From Corynebacterium xerosis NBRC 16721 = ATCC 373 (GTDB lineage: Bacteria > Actinomycetota > Actinomycetes > Mycobacteriales > Mycobacteriaceae), in NCBI RefSeq assembly GCF_001552415.1, contig NZ_BCRD01000002.1, positions 62,001 through 126,000 on the forward strand: a stretch of 64,000 bases of DNA. Direction: 5' to 3'. Positions within the stretch are counted from its first letter, which is position 1. Every line of letters starts with the position of its first letter. The notes under the pieces are model-generated. The model made no database searches and was not told where the DNA came from. It was given only the letters and a program-made list of their open reading frames with translations. The position numbers and the translations under genes are program-made. Positions 1-7,117 of this stretch are shown here, in pieces.

Positions 1-207
1 GACGAAACCGGGCTGATGAACGTCCTGTGCACCCCGGGCCTGTGGAACCGGTTCCGCGTCATCGCCACCACCGAACGGGCGCTGGTGGTCCGCGGCATCG
101 TACAGAACGCTTCCGGGGCGGTGACCATCGTCGCCGACAAACTCACCCCGCTGCGCGAGGTCGTCGCCGCCCCCGTCATCGCCGGGCGCAGCAGGGACTT
201 CCGGTAG
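1..207 (+). CDS. dnaE2: Error-prone DNA polymerase DnaE2, C-terminal end (partial)
   Basis: The window opens inside this gene and shows only its last 68 codons, in frame from base 1 to the TAG at 205-207. The residues MNVLCTPGLW, followed by ALVVRGIVQN and the terminal SRDFR, match the OB-fold tail of DnaE2-type C-family polymerases. In actinobacteria DnaE2 acts with ImuA' and ImuB in damage-induced mutagenic translesion synthesis (family knowledge). The catalytic PHP and palm domains lie upstream of the window, so the assignment rests on the tail alone. DnaE1 is an unlikely alternative because its C-terminus differs. Confidence 0.85.
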   Translation, partial: DETGLMNVLCTPGLWNRFRVIATTERALVVRGIVQNASGAVTIVADKLTPLREVVAAPVIAGRSRDFR

Positions 208-237
208 GCGCATCGCCGGGCGTTGCTCCCGCTTTCC

Positions 238-243
238 TAAGAT
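238..243 (+). promoter_or_regulatory. -10 box TAAGAT, leaderless start of S9 peptidase
   Basis: TAAGAT lies 7 nt before the ATG at 251, and no Shine-Dalgarno sequence is present. Transcription would start at or next to the A of the start codon. Confidence 0.6.
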
Positions 244-250
244 CGCGGAT

Positions 251-2125
251 ATGCGGCACACCTACGGCTCCTCCCTCGCGCCCGACGGCAGCGCCATCGC
301 GTACATCGTCCGCGAGCGCGGCTACCCGAAGGCCGTGCAGGTGGCGCTCACCGACGACGGCCTCGGCGACGAGCGCCCCGTCCAGCTGCCCGTCGACGGC
401 CCCGTCACCCGCGTGCTGCACTCGCCCGACGCCCGCTGGATCGCCTGCGAAGTCTCCCCGCTGGGCACCGAGCGCCTGGAAACGTGGCTGGTGTCCACCG
501 ACCCCGCCGTGCCCGGGGCCAAACGCCTCCAGCTGTCCGGCGACGCGAAGACCACCCTGGTGGAATGGGATCGCGACAAGCTGGCCATGGATGCCGTCGG
601 CGCCGACGGCATCACCGAAGGCCGCCTCGTCGACCCCGACACCGGCGACTACGTGGTGCTCGACCGCCGCACCGACTCGCTGCTGGTCTCGGCGGAAGCC
701 GGCCACGCCCTCATGCGCGTCGGCCCGCGCGGCAGCCGCGAACTGCTGCTGGTCAAGCCCGACGGCACGTGGCTGCCGCTGCTGCGCCCCGAGCCCGGTG
801 CCATGACCGACGCGGGCACCATCCTGCGCGAGGAAACCACCGCCGCCGACGGCCGCGTCACCGCCATCGTGTGCTCCGACCATTCCTCCGACCGCCGCCG
901 CGTGCTGCGCGTCGCCGTCGACGGGCGCGACGTCGCCGTCGAGGAACTGGTGGGCAATCCCGATTCCGACGTCGACGAATTCGTCATCAGCGAGGATTTG
1001 TCCACCGCCGCGGTGCTGTGGAACACCTCCGGCGTCTCCCTGCTGGACCTGCTGTCCCTGGGCGAGGACCAGAAGGTGCTGGTCCGCCGCTCCGTCGAAC
1101 TGCCGGGCATGGTCGCCTCCGACCTGTCCATCACCGACGACGGCGAGCTGCTGTCGCTGACCATCGAGGGCCCGAACCTGCCGCCGACGGTCGAGATCCT
1201 GCGCACCTCCACCGGCAAGATCGAGCCGATCAACGTCGACCGTTCGCGCCGCATTTCCGAGCGCGCCCAGGAAAACTACATCCCCGAGCTCGTCCACTTC
1301 ACCGCCCGCGACGGCCTGGAGCTGTCCGGCTGGCTCTACCACGGCGAAGACGACGCGGCCCACGGCCCGCAGCCGGTGTACATCCACCTGCACGGCGGCC
1401 CGGAGCTGCAGTCGCGGCCGGTCAACCACGACATCCTCACCACGCTCGTCGATTCAGGCGTCACCGTGTTCACGCCGAACATCCGCGGCTCGTCGGGGGC
1501 GGGCCGGCCCTTCCTGCACGCCGACGACCGCTACGGGCGTTTCGCGGCGATCGACGACGTCGCCGACACCGCGCGTTTCCTCGTCGACACCGGCATCGGC
1601 GACCCGGACCGGCTGGCGTTGGGCGGCCGCAGCTACGGCGGGTTCCTGTCGCTCCTCGTCGCCGCCCGCTACCCGGAGCTGTTCCGCGCGGTCGTCGACG
1701 CCTGCGGCATGACCAGCTTCGAGAGCTACTACGGCTCCACCGAGCCGTGGCTGGCGTCGGCGGCGTACCCGAAGTACGGCTACCCGTACCACGACGCCGA
1801 ACTGCTGCGGCAGGTCTCGCCGCTGAACAACGCGGAACACATCACCGCCCCGGTGCTGTTCATCCACGGCGAGTGGGACACCAACGTCCCGGAGCGCGAG
1901 TCGCTGCAGATGCGCGACGCGCTCGGCGCCCGCGGCGTGCCCACCGAGTACCTGCAGGTGCCGGGCGAGGGCCACAAGTACGCCAAACCGAAGAGCCGCC
2001 GCCTCATCGCCGCGACGCTGGTCGACTTCCTCGGCCGCCACGGCCTGGTGGAAACGCCGAATCTGTCGCTGCTCGATGCCCGCATCGCCGAGATGAAGGC
2101 CGGTGCCCCGGGCGTCGAGGACTGA
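251..2125 (+). CDS. S9-family (prolyl oligopeptidase-type) serine peptidase
   Basis: A 624-residue cytoplasmic peptidase with no signal peptide. Residues 1 to about 340 form a beta-propeller-like region rich in WD-like strands. The C-terminal third is an alpha/beta-hydrolase domain with the oxyanion HGGP segment and the triad Ser461 (in GRSYGG), Asp543 (in GEWDTN) and His575 (in GEGHKY). S9 enzymes of this layout hydrolyse short peptides, often acylaminoacyl- or prolyl-peptides; the exact specificity cannot be read here. The start is set by the TAAGAT box immediately upstream. The gene sits alone, 43 bp before trmL, which has its own -10 box. Confidence 0.85.
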   Translation: MRHTYGSSLAPDGSAIAYIVRERGYPKAVQVALTDDGLGDERPVQLPVDGPVTRVLHSPDARWIACEVSPLGTERLETWLVSTDPAVPGAKRLQLSGDAKTTLVEWDRDKLAMDAVGADGITEGRLVDPDTGDYVVLDRRTDSLLVSAEAGHALMRVGPRGSRELLLVKPDGTWLPLLRPEPGAMTDAGTILREETTAADGRVTAIVCSDHSSDRRRVLRVAVDGRDVAVEELVGNPDSDVDEFVISEDLSTAAVLWNTSGVSLLDLLSLGEDQKVLVRRSVELPGMVASDLSITDDGELLSLTIEGPNLPPTVEILRTSTGKIEPINVDRSRRISERAQENYIPELVHFTARDGLELSGWLYHGEDDAAHGPQPVYIHLHGGPELQSRPVNHDILTTLVDSGVTVFTPNIRGSSGAGRPFLHADDRYGRFAAIDDVADTARFLVDTGIGDPDRLALGGRSYGGFLSLLVAARYPELFRAVVDACGMTSFESYYGSTEPWLASAAYPKYGYPYHDAELLRQVSPLNNAEHITAPVLFIHGEWDTNVPERESLQMRDALGARGVPTEYLQVPGEGHKYAKPKSRRLIAATLVDFLGRHGLVETPNLSLLDARIAEMKAGAPGVED

Positions 2126-2153
2126 CCGGTCATCCCGGCCCCGCGGCGCCGCG

Positions 2154-2159
2154 TACCCT
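2154..2159 (+). promoter_or_regulatory. -10 box TACCCT, leaderless start of trmL
   Basis: TACCCT lies 8 nt before the GTG at 2168, and no ribosome binding site is visible. Confidence 0.55.
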
Positions 2160-2167
2160 TTCCCACC

Positions 2168-2761
2168 GTGACCGCTTCCGCCTCCTCCGCTTCCCCCGGC
2201 GCGTCTGCACCCGCCGCCCCGTTCTGCCACGTCCTGTTCGCCAGCCCGCAGATCCCGCCGAACACGGGCAACGCGATCCGCATGTGCGCGGGCACGGGCG
2301 CGGCGCTGCATCTGGCGGAGCCGTTGGGCTTCAACTTCGAGGAGAAGCACGTTCGCCGCGCGGGCCTGGACTACCACGATCTCGCGGAGGTCCACGTCCA
2401 TCCCTCGCTCGATGCCGCGTTGACGCGGCTGGTGGGCCCGGCTTCTTCGGTGCTTGACGACGGTGATGGAGACGGCGGCGTCGCAAAGCACTCCGGGGAC
2501 GATGATGCGCGGCCGCGCGTGTTCGCGTTCACCGCGCATGCCGAGGCGTGGCACACGGACATCGCCTACCGGCCCGGTGACGTGTTTCTGTTCGGGCCGG
2601 AGCCGACGGGGCTGTCGCAGGAGACGCTGGCGGATCCGCGGATCACGCAGTTGGTGCGCATCCCGATGCTGCCGGGCCGGCGCAGCATGAACCTGTCGAA
2701 TGCCGCGGCGGTGGCGGCGTACGAGGCGTGGCGCCAGATGGGCTTCCCCGGAGGGGAATAG
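2168..2761 (+). CDS. trmL: tRNA (cytidine/uridine-2'-O)-methyltransferase TrmL (SPOUT)
   Basis: A 197-residue SPOUT methyltransferase that would 2'-O-methylate the wobble base of certain tRNAs (Leu in the family paradigm). Family signatures are PQIPPNTGN at about 28-35, FGPEPTGL at 142-149, and the knot motif IPMLPGRRSMNLSNA at about 165-179, which binds S-adenosylmethionine. The start is GTG. The first ~18 residues are a low-complexity Ala/Ser extension. Residues about 95-116 form an acidic insertion (LDDGDGDGG and on) that is encoded by a copy of the dispersed GCTTGACGACG motif. Orthologues lie near folD in corynebacteria. Confidence 0.9.
   Translation: MTASASSASPGASAPAAPFCHVLFASPQIPPNTGNAIRMCAGTGAALHLAEPLGFNFEEKHVRRAGLDYHDLAEVHVHPSLDAALTRLVGPASSVLDDGDGDGGVAKHSGDDDARPRVFAFTAHAEAWHTDIAYRPGDVFLFGPEPTGLSQETLADPRITQLVRIPMLPGRRSMNLSNAAAVAAYEAWRQMGFPGGE
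2452..2462 (+). repeat. GCTTKACGACG dispersed motif (copy 1, inside trmL)
   Basis: GCTTGACGACG on the plus strand. It encodes Leu-Asp-Asp in an acidic, glycine-rich loop insertion of TrmL. Confidence 0.7.
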
Positions 2762-2851
2762 AGGCACGGCCCCGGAGGGGATGGCGACTCGGCGCGGATG
2801 CTCCGTCTCCGAAACCTGGCGCGCGACCGTGACCTGCGGCACGCTCGCCGC

Positions 2852-2968
2852 ATGGACGAAAGTCAACCTTCCCGCAATCACGAGGCGGACGGGGACGCGC
2901 CGCACGACCGCGACGACTGGGCCGTTCCGCCGCCGGAGCCGCCGAAGCCGAGCCCGGGGTTGCTGTGA
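2852..2968 (+). CDS. Small acidic/proline-rich ORF, possibly the 5' half of an interrupted gene
   Basis: A 38-codon reading frame starting MDESQPSRNH and ending PPKPSPGLL, closed by TGA at 2966-2968. A weak -10-like CACGCT lies 6 nt before the ATG. The frame continues in register after the TGA into the small membrane protein at 2990-3214. Either this is a separate leader-like ORF, or one gene of about 120 codons is split by a nonsense mutation or by a base-calling error. The function is unknown, and it is weak evidence on its own. Confidence 0.3.
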   Translation: MDESQPSRNHEADGDAPHDRDDWAVPPPEPPKPSPGLL

Positions 2969-2989
2969 CTGGCGTGGTCGTCACTGCCG

Positions 2990-3214
2990 GTGGTCATGAC
3001 GTCGGACATCGACGACGGTTCGACGCCCGCATACAACCCGGTGACGCTCTGGATCGTCGAGAACCTGATGGGCGCCGAATCGCCCAACGAGGTGCCCGGC
3101 ATCAACGTGGGGATCGCGCTGGCGGTGGTGGCCCTGGTCTGGTGGGTGATCGCGATCGGCGAATGGGTGATGAAGCCGGGGGAGAGGCGGCCGGGGGAGG
3201 AACGGGCGCGGTGA
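2990..3214 (+). CDS. Small single-span membrane protein, unknown function
   Basis: A 74-residue ORF with a GTG start at 2990 (ATG alternative at 2996) and no clear ribosome binding site. A polar N-terminus contains [13 protein letters not shown]. One strong membrane span (about 43-60, [20 protein letters not shown]) is followed by a basic tail, which fits a type of small membrane protein. It lies between trmL and folD, where C. glutamicum also carries a small hypothetical gene (recalled synteny, not checked). It is in frame with the 38-codon ORF at 2852-2968. I do not recognise a family. Confidence 0.5.
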   Translation: MVMTSDIDDGSTPAYNPVTLWIVENLMGAESPNEVPGINVGIALAVVALVWWVIAIGEWVMKPGERRPGEERAR

Positions 3215-3250
3215 CCGATGCTCGTGTGCGGCCCGGCCCGCCCCTTTTGC

Positions 3251-3256
3251 CATACT
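3251..3256 (+). promoter_or_regulatory. -10 box CATACT, leaderless start of folD
   Basis: CATACT lies 7 nt before the ATG at 3264, the spacing seen at many other genes in this window. Confidence 0.55.
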
Positions 3257-3263
3257 GGACGCC

Positions 3264-4118
3264 ATGACGGCGACGAAGCTTGACGGCAACATGTACCGCG
3301 ACGAGATCTTTCAGGATCTCGCCGCCCGGGTGACGAGACTGAAGGAAGCCGGCGTGACGCCGGGTCTGGCCACCGTGCTGGTGGGCGACGACCCGGGCAG
3401 CCACTCCTACGTGAAGATGAAGCACCGCGACTGCGAGCAGATCGGCATCGCCTCGATCCGCCGCGACCTGCCCGCGGAGACCACGCAGGAGGAGCTGGAG
3501 GCGGTCATCGCCGAGCTCAACGCCGACGACGCCTGCACCGGCTACATCGTGCAGCTGCCGCTGCCGAAGCACCTCGACGAAAACCGCATCCTGGGTCTCA
3601 TCGACCCGGACAAGGACGCCGATGGCCTGCACCCGGTGAACCTGGGCAAGCTGGTGCTCAACGAGCCGGCGCCGCTGCCGTGCACCCCGAACGGTTCGAT
3701 CCACCTGCTGCGCCGCTTCGGCGTGGAGCTGGCCGGCGCGAAGGTGTGCGTCATCGGCCGCGGCGTCACGGTCGGCCGCCCGATCGGCCTGATGCTGACC
3801 CGCCGCAGCGAAAACTCCACCGTGACCCTGTGCCACACCGGCACGAAGGATCTGGCGGCGGAGACCCGACAGGCGGACATCGTCATCGCCGCGGCGGGCA
3901 AGCCGCACATGCTCACCGCCGACATGGTCAAGCCGGGTGCGGCGGTGCTCGACGTGGGCGTGTCCCGCCTCGACGGCAAGCTGGCCGGCGACGTCCACCC
4001 CGACGTGTGGGAGACCGCCGGTTTCGTGTCCCCGAACCCGGGCGGCGTCGGCCCGCTGACGCGCGCCTTCCTGGTGCGCAACGTCGTCGAGCGCGCCGAG
4101 CGCCTGGCGGGCCTGTAG
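3264..4118 (+). CDS. folD: Bifunctional methylene-THF dehydrogenase / methenyl-THF cyclohydrolase FolD
   Basis: A 284-residue cytoplasmic enzyme that interconverts 5,10-methylene-THF and 10-formyl-THF using NADP. It supplies formyl groups to PurN and PurH, encoded elsewhere in this window. The catalytic YxxxK is Tyr49-Lys53 in SYVKMKH, the folate-site motifs VQLPLP and [11 protein letters not shown] follow, and the NADP-binding loop reads GRGVTVGRP. The C-terminal [10 protein letters not shown] motif is intact. Length is normal for the family. A small membrane gene follows 8 nt after the stop, giving the folD-DUF3017 pair known from corynebacteria. Confidence 0.97.
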   Translation: MTATKLDGNMYRDEIFQDLAARVTRLKEAGVTPGLATVLVGDDPGSHSYVKMKHRDCEQIGIASIRRDLPAETTQEELEAVIAELNADDACTGYIVQLPLPKHLDENRILGLIDPDKDADGLHPVNLGKLVLNEPAPLPCTPNGSIHLLRRFGVELAGAKVCVIGRGVTVGRPIGLMLTRRSENSTVTLCHTGTKDLAAETRQADIVIAAAGKPHMLTADMVKPGAAVLDVGVSRLDGKLAGDVHPDVWETAGFVSPNPGGVGPLTRAFLVRNVVERAERLAGL

Positions 4119-4124
4119 GGGGTC

Positions 4125-4135
4125 GCTTGACGACG
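4125..4135 (+). repeat. GCTTKACGACG dispersed motif (copy 2)
   Basis: GCTTGACGACG starts 7 nt after the folD stop. The TTG inside it is the apparent start of the next ORF, so that start should be treated with caution. Confidence 0.7.
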
Positions 4136-4552
4136 CCGCGCCCGCACCGTTCGCCGCACCAGCCGGAAGGCGGGGCGGCGCGGTTCGGCGTGCGCGAAAT
4201 CGCGGAGCGGGTCGACCGGGGGGACCTGCCCGACCCGATGGTCAACCCGCATTCGCCGAAGGAACCGGCGCCGGGGGAGAAGTGGTCGGAGCGGACGCGG
4301 CTCCTGCTGTACGGCCTGCTGTTCTTCGGCCTGGGCGCGGCCCTGGTGTTCCTGGGCCTGGAGCGCTGGCGGCGGGCGACGTTCATGCTCGGCGCGACGA
4401 TGATGTACCTCGGCGTCCTGCGCCAGTTCCTGCCGGATTCGCTGCTCGGCGTGTTCAGCGTGCGGTCGCGCAAGTTCGACCTGTGGTTCTGCCTGCTCGT
4501 CGGCGGCGGGATGGTGTTCCTGGCCAGCTCCGTGGATGCGCTGGGGAGCTGA
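4127..4552 (+). CDS. DUF3017 membrane protein
   Basis: A small protein with about three membrane spans (LLLYGLLFFGLGAALVFLGL, then ATFMLGATMMYLGVL, then LWFCLLVGGGMVFLASSV) and the signature RRATFMLGA with VRSRKFD before the last span. It matches the DUF3017 proteins encoded after folD in corynebacteria; the function is unknown. The start is uncertain. TTG 4127 has AGGGGGT upstream but lies within a dispersed repeat; GTG 4190 and ATG 4238 are in-frame alternatives. The ATG would give 104 residues, closer to the family core. Confidence 0.75.
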   Translation: MTTPRPHRSPHQPEGGAARFGVREIAERVDRGDLPDPMVNPHSPKEPAPGEKWSERTRLLLYGLLFFGLGAALVFLGLERWRRATFMLGATMMYLGVLRQFLPDSLLGVFSVRSRKFDLWFCLLVGGGMVFLASSVDALGS

Positions 4553-4557
4553 TCGAC

Positions 4558-5016
4558 GTGAACGCGGATCGCATGGAACCTGTGGAGGGGGAGAACTGCG
4601 CCGTCTCCGGGCGCCGCGGCCCCTGCCCGGGACGGGCGCCGCTGATCGCCTACACGTGGCTGGCGTGCGTGCTCGTGCCGGTGGCCGTGTACGTCATCGC
4701 CTCCGGCATCCCGGTCGACGACACCGCGGGCATGCTGGTCATGTACATGTGGTTGCCGTCGTTCGTGCTGTCCAACGGAATGCTGGCGGTGTACATCGGG
4801 CAGATCCCGCCGCGCATCGTGCGGCCGGCGCGCTGCCTGGTCATGTGGTTGTTCGTCCTGGCCTTCCACGCCGTGTTCATTGCAGGTGCGGTCATGCGCG
4901 TCGAGCACGAGATAGCCGGCCTGGCGGCGAAAGCCGCGTTCTTCGGCACCGTCGGCGCCTACGCCGTCACCATGGCGGTGGTCGTGGCGAACATCCGGGC
5001 GGGCCAGCCGTCGTAA
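4558..5016 (+). CDS. Four-span membrane protein, unknown function
   Basis: A 152-residue ORF beginning at GTG 4558, 5 nt after the DUF3017 stop, with GGGGAG 9 nt upstream, so it is probably the third gene of a folD operon. A polar N-terminus contains two cysteines. Four hydrophobic stretches follow, roughly residues 31-50, 58-80, 90-110 and 122-145. No family was recognised. The TAA stop sits inside a copy of the dispersed motif (5009-5019), so the final residues QPS come from the repeat. Confidence 0.6.
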   Translation: MNADRMEPVEGENCAVSGRRGPCPGRAPLIAYTWLACVLVPVAVYVIASGIPVDDTAGMLVMYMWLPSFVLSNGMLAVYIGQIPPRIVRPARCLVMWLFVLAFHAVFIAGAVMRVEHEIAGLAAKAAFFGTVGAYAVTMAVVVANIRAGQPS

Positions 5017-5019
5017 AGC
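5009..5019 (-). repeat. GCTTKACGACG dispersed motif (copy 3, T variant)
   Basis: Reads CGTCGTAAAGC on the plus strand. It overlaps the stop codon of the membrane ORF and lies 38 bp from the end of convergent metX. Confidence 0.7.
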
Positions 5020-5056
5020 GGTCCGTTCCAGACGGACGTTCGCCGGATTCCGGCCG

Positions 5057-6169
5057 CTAGACCTCGGCCGCGAGGAAGTCGCGGACGATGCCGTCGACCC
5101 GCTCGAATTCGGTGAGGAAGCCGTCGTGGCCCACGGCCGATTCGATGGTCTCCAGGCCCATGCAGTTGCCCAGGTTCTTGGCCAGGTGCTCCTGCTGGTG
5201 GAACGGGTACAGGATGTCGGTGTCGACGCCGGCGACCAGCGTGGGCACCGTCGAGGAGGCCAGGGCGTCGTTCATGCCGCCGCGGCCGCGGCCGATGTCG
5301 TGCCGGTTGAGGGTGTCGGTGAGGACGACGTAGGAGCCGGCGTCGAAACGCGCGGCGAGCTTGTCGGCCTGATGGTCGAGGTAGCTCTCCACCTGGAAAC
5401 GGTCGGAGGTGCGCATCGGGCCCAGCGGATTCTCGCCGGGCTGGGCGGCGGTGCCGAAGCGGTCGTCGAGCTCCAGCTCCCCGCGGTAGGTCAGATGGGC
5501 GACCCGGCGGGCGAAGCCCAGGCCGTGGACGGGGCGCTCGCCCGTGGCGTAGTAATCGCCGTCGTGCCACGCGGGATCGTTTTCGATGAACTGGATCTGC
5601 GCGCTCTGGATGCCGATCTGCCAGGCGCTGGCGCGGGCCCCGACGCACAGGACCAGCGCGCGGCCGACCTCGTCGGGGTGCATCAGCGACCACTCCAGCG
5701 TGCGGGCGCCGCCCAGGGAGCCGCCGATGACCGCCACGATCGACTCGATGCCGAGTTCCTTCAGCGCCATGCGCTCGACGGTGACGGTGTCGCGCACCGA
5801 AATCGCCGGGAAGCGCGAACCCCACGCGCCGCCGTCCGGGTGCTCCGACGACGGGCCGGTGGTGCCGCGGCACCCGCCGATGACGTTGGTGCAGATGATG
5901 CAGTACTCGTCGGTGTCCAGCGCCCGGCCGGAGCCGATCATGCCGTTCCACCAGCCCGGCGTCGGATGCTCCTCGTCGCACGGGCCCGAGGCATGCGCGT
6001 CACCCGTCAGCGCGTGCTGCAGCAGGATGACGTTCGACGCGTCGGCGTTGAGGCGGCCCCACCGCTCGAAGGCGACGGTGACGTCCGGGATCGTGGCGCC
6101 GGCCTCCGTGGTGACGTCGCCGATGCGGACGTGACCGGGCTGGCCTTCGGGCGGGAGAGTGATGTTCAT
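5057..6169 (-). CDS. metX: Homoserine O-acetyltransferase MetX
   Basis: A 370-residue alpha/beta-hydrolase enzyme that transfers acetyl from acetyl-CoA to homoserine, the first committed step of methionine synthesis by direct sulfhydrylation. The nucleophile is Ser151 (GGSLGG); the other triad residues are Asp318 (in VDTDILYP) and His348 (in VGHDGF). The substrate-loop motif LTGDAHA is present. ATG 6169 is chosen over an in-frame TTG at 6178 because a TAGTCT -10 box sits 8 nt upstream of the ATG and overlaps the TTG. A McbR-like box covers this promoter. The partner metY lies 6.7 kb away on the same strand. Confidence 0.95.
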   Translation of the reverse strand: MNITLPPEGQPGHVRIGDVTTEAGATIPDVTVAFERWGRLNADASNVILLQHALTGDAHASGPCDEEHPTPGWWNGMIGSGRALDTDEYCIICTNVIGGCRGTTGPSSEHPDGGAWGSRFPAISVRDTVTVERMALKELGIESIVAVIGGSLGGARTLEWSLMHPDEVGRALVLCVGARASAWQIGIQSAQIQFIENDPAWHDGDYYATGERPVHGLGFARRVAHLTYRGELELDDRFGTAAQPGENPLGPMRTSDRFQVESYLDHQADKLAARFDAGSYVVLTDTLNRHDIGRGRGGMNDALASSTVPTLVAGVDTDILYPFHQQEHLAKNLGNCMGLETIESAVGHDGFLTEFERVDGIVRDFLAAEV

Positions 6170-6176
6170 CGACGTC

Positions 6177-6192
6177 AAGACTACTTGGTCTA
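6177..6192. promoter_or_regulatory. McbR-like operator overlapping the metX -10 box
   Basis: The plus strand reads AAGAC-TACTTG-GTCTA. The C. glutamicum McbR consensus is TAGAC-N6-GTCTA, so there is one mismatch. It also lies within a longer dyad, GACTACT (6179-6185) and AGTAGTC (6192-6198). The metX -10 box TAGTCT (minus strand, 6178-6183) is inside it, so binding would block transcription. McbR represses sulfur-amino-acid genes with S-adenosylhomocysteine as effector (established in C. glutamicum). Confidence 0.7.
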
Positions 6193-6268
6193 GTAGTCAC
6201 GGGGAAACGTCCCGCCGGGTCGGGGGATCGGGCCGCCGGCGCGTCGGCCCCCGGTCAATGGTGGCCGG

Positions 6269-6883
6269 TCAGCGGCCGCCCGCGTAGTCGCCGTCGGCGG
6301 CCAATCGCGCGAGCTGGCGATCGATGAGATCGCGCCCCCGGGCGGCCGTCATGCGCTCCGGCTCCGCCAGGCGGGCGACGGCGATGCCGTCGAGCATCGC
6401 CAGCAGCAGCGCGGCCTCCTCCCGGTCGCCCAGCGCATCGGCGAGGTTGTCCTCCACCTGCCGCCAGGCCTCCCGGTACCCCGGGGCGGCGGGGCCTCCC
6501 GTGGCGGCGATGCCCGCGAACGCCAGCCACGCCGCGGTTGCCTCCCGGGCGCGGTCCGAGTCGTCGGCGCAGCCCGCCAACAGATGGCAGGCCGCGCGGA
6601 ACCGGCCCGCGGGGTCGTCGATTTCGGCGACGGCCTCCTCGAGGTCCGCGCGGAACCGTTCCGCCGTGCGTCCGTATGCGGCGGTGATGAGGTCGTCGCG
6701 GGTCCGGAAATGGTGCTGCACCGCGCCGGGGGACAGCCCCGCCTCGGCGGCGACTTTGCGGACCGTCGCGTGTTCGGCGCCACGGGCGGCCAGCAGGGAT
6801 GTCGCGCCCGCGGACGAATCGCCGAGGCTGCCCGACCCCGAACTGGAACGAATCCGTACCCGCGGGCGCCTCGCCGAGAACAT
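6269..6883 (-). CDS. TetR-family regulator with abnormal N-terminus
   Basis: The TetR helix-turn-helix is clear: ATVRKVAAEAGLSPGAVQHHF, preceded by the helix-1 remnant AGATSLLAARG. An all-helical ligand domain of about 130 residues follows. The normal first residues of the family (an Arg-rich start of helix 1) are replaced by RPRVRIRSSSGSGSLG, and the only nearby start is ATG 6883, giving 204 residues. The divergent membrane ORF at 6897 also seems to lack its start at the same place. I infer a small deletion fusing two divergent genes, or a wrongly placed start. The target is unknown; it lies beside metX. Confidence 0.6.
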   Translation of the reverse strand: MFSARRPRVRIRSSSGSGSLGDSSAGATSLLAARGAEHATVRKVAAEAGLSPGAVQHHFRTRDDLITAAYGRTAERFRADLEEAVAEIDDPAGRFRAACHLLAGCADDSDRAREATAAWLAFAGIAATGGPAAPGYREAWRQVEDNLADALGDREEAALLLAMLDGIAVARLAEPERMTAARGRDLIDRQLARLAADGDYAGGR

Positions 6884-6896
6884 CGACTGGATCGGC

Positions 6897-7109
6897 GTGA
6901 TCCTCGCCATCGGCCTCGGTGCGCTGTTCCTGGTCACCGACTGGGCCCCGCCGGGATTCGCCCTGCTGGCCATCGCGGTGTGCTCCATCGGTGGCCGCAT
7001 CGTCCTCGACTTCGACGAGGACACCGAGTACGAGGCCCTGAAGAAGGAGGAGCGACGCCGGCGGATCGAACGCATCGAGGCCACCGGCGATCCGGGAGCC
7101 GGTGTTTAA
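6897..7109 (+). CDS. Two-span membrane protein with charged tail, start uncertain
   Basis: From GTG 6897 the ORF gives 70 residues: spans VILAIGLGALFLVTDW and PPGFALLAIAVCSIGG, then a strongly charged helical tail (EALKKEERRRRIERIEA). The open frame continues upstream with protein-like sequence (PELERIRTRGRLAENIDWIG) but has no ATG, GTG or TTG near its natural beginning, so the N-terminus may be lost. It runs into lhr, whose ATG is 8 nt past the stop. No family was recognised. Confidence 0.45.
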   Translation: MILAIGLGALFLVTDWAPPGFALLAIAVCSIGGRIVLDFDEDTEYEALKKEERRRRIERIEATGDPGAGV

Positions 7110-7110
7110 T
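7105..7110 (+). promoter_or_regulatory. Possible -10 box TTTAAT before lhr
   Basis: TTTAAT ends 7 nt before the ATG at 7118 and overlaps the preceding stop codon. Spacing fits a leaderless start, but position 2 is not A. Confidence 0.35.
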
Positions 7111-7117
7111 CGGGTTC

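Noticed and set aside
3273..3283. GCTTGACGG near the folD start
   Set aside because: Only the first 8 bases match the dispersed motif; such partial matches are expected by chance.
4127..4129. TTG as a sure start of the DUF3017 gene
   Set aside because: The TTG lies inside a dispersed motif, so the ribosome-binding-like AGGGGGT may be chance; the start is left open.
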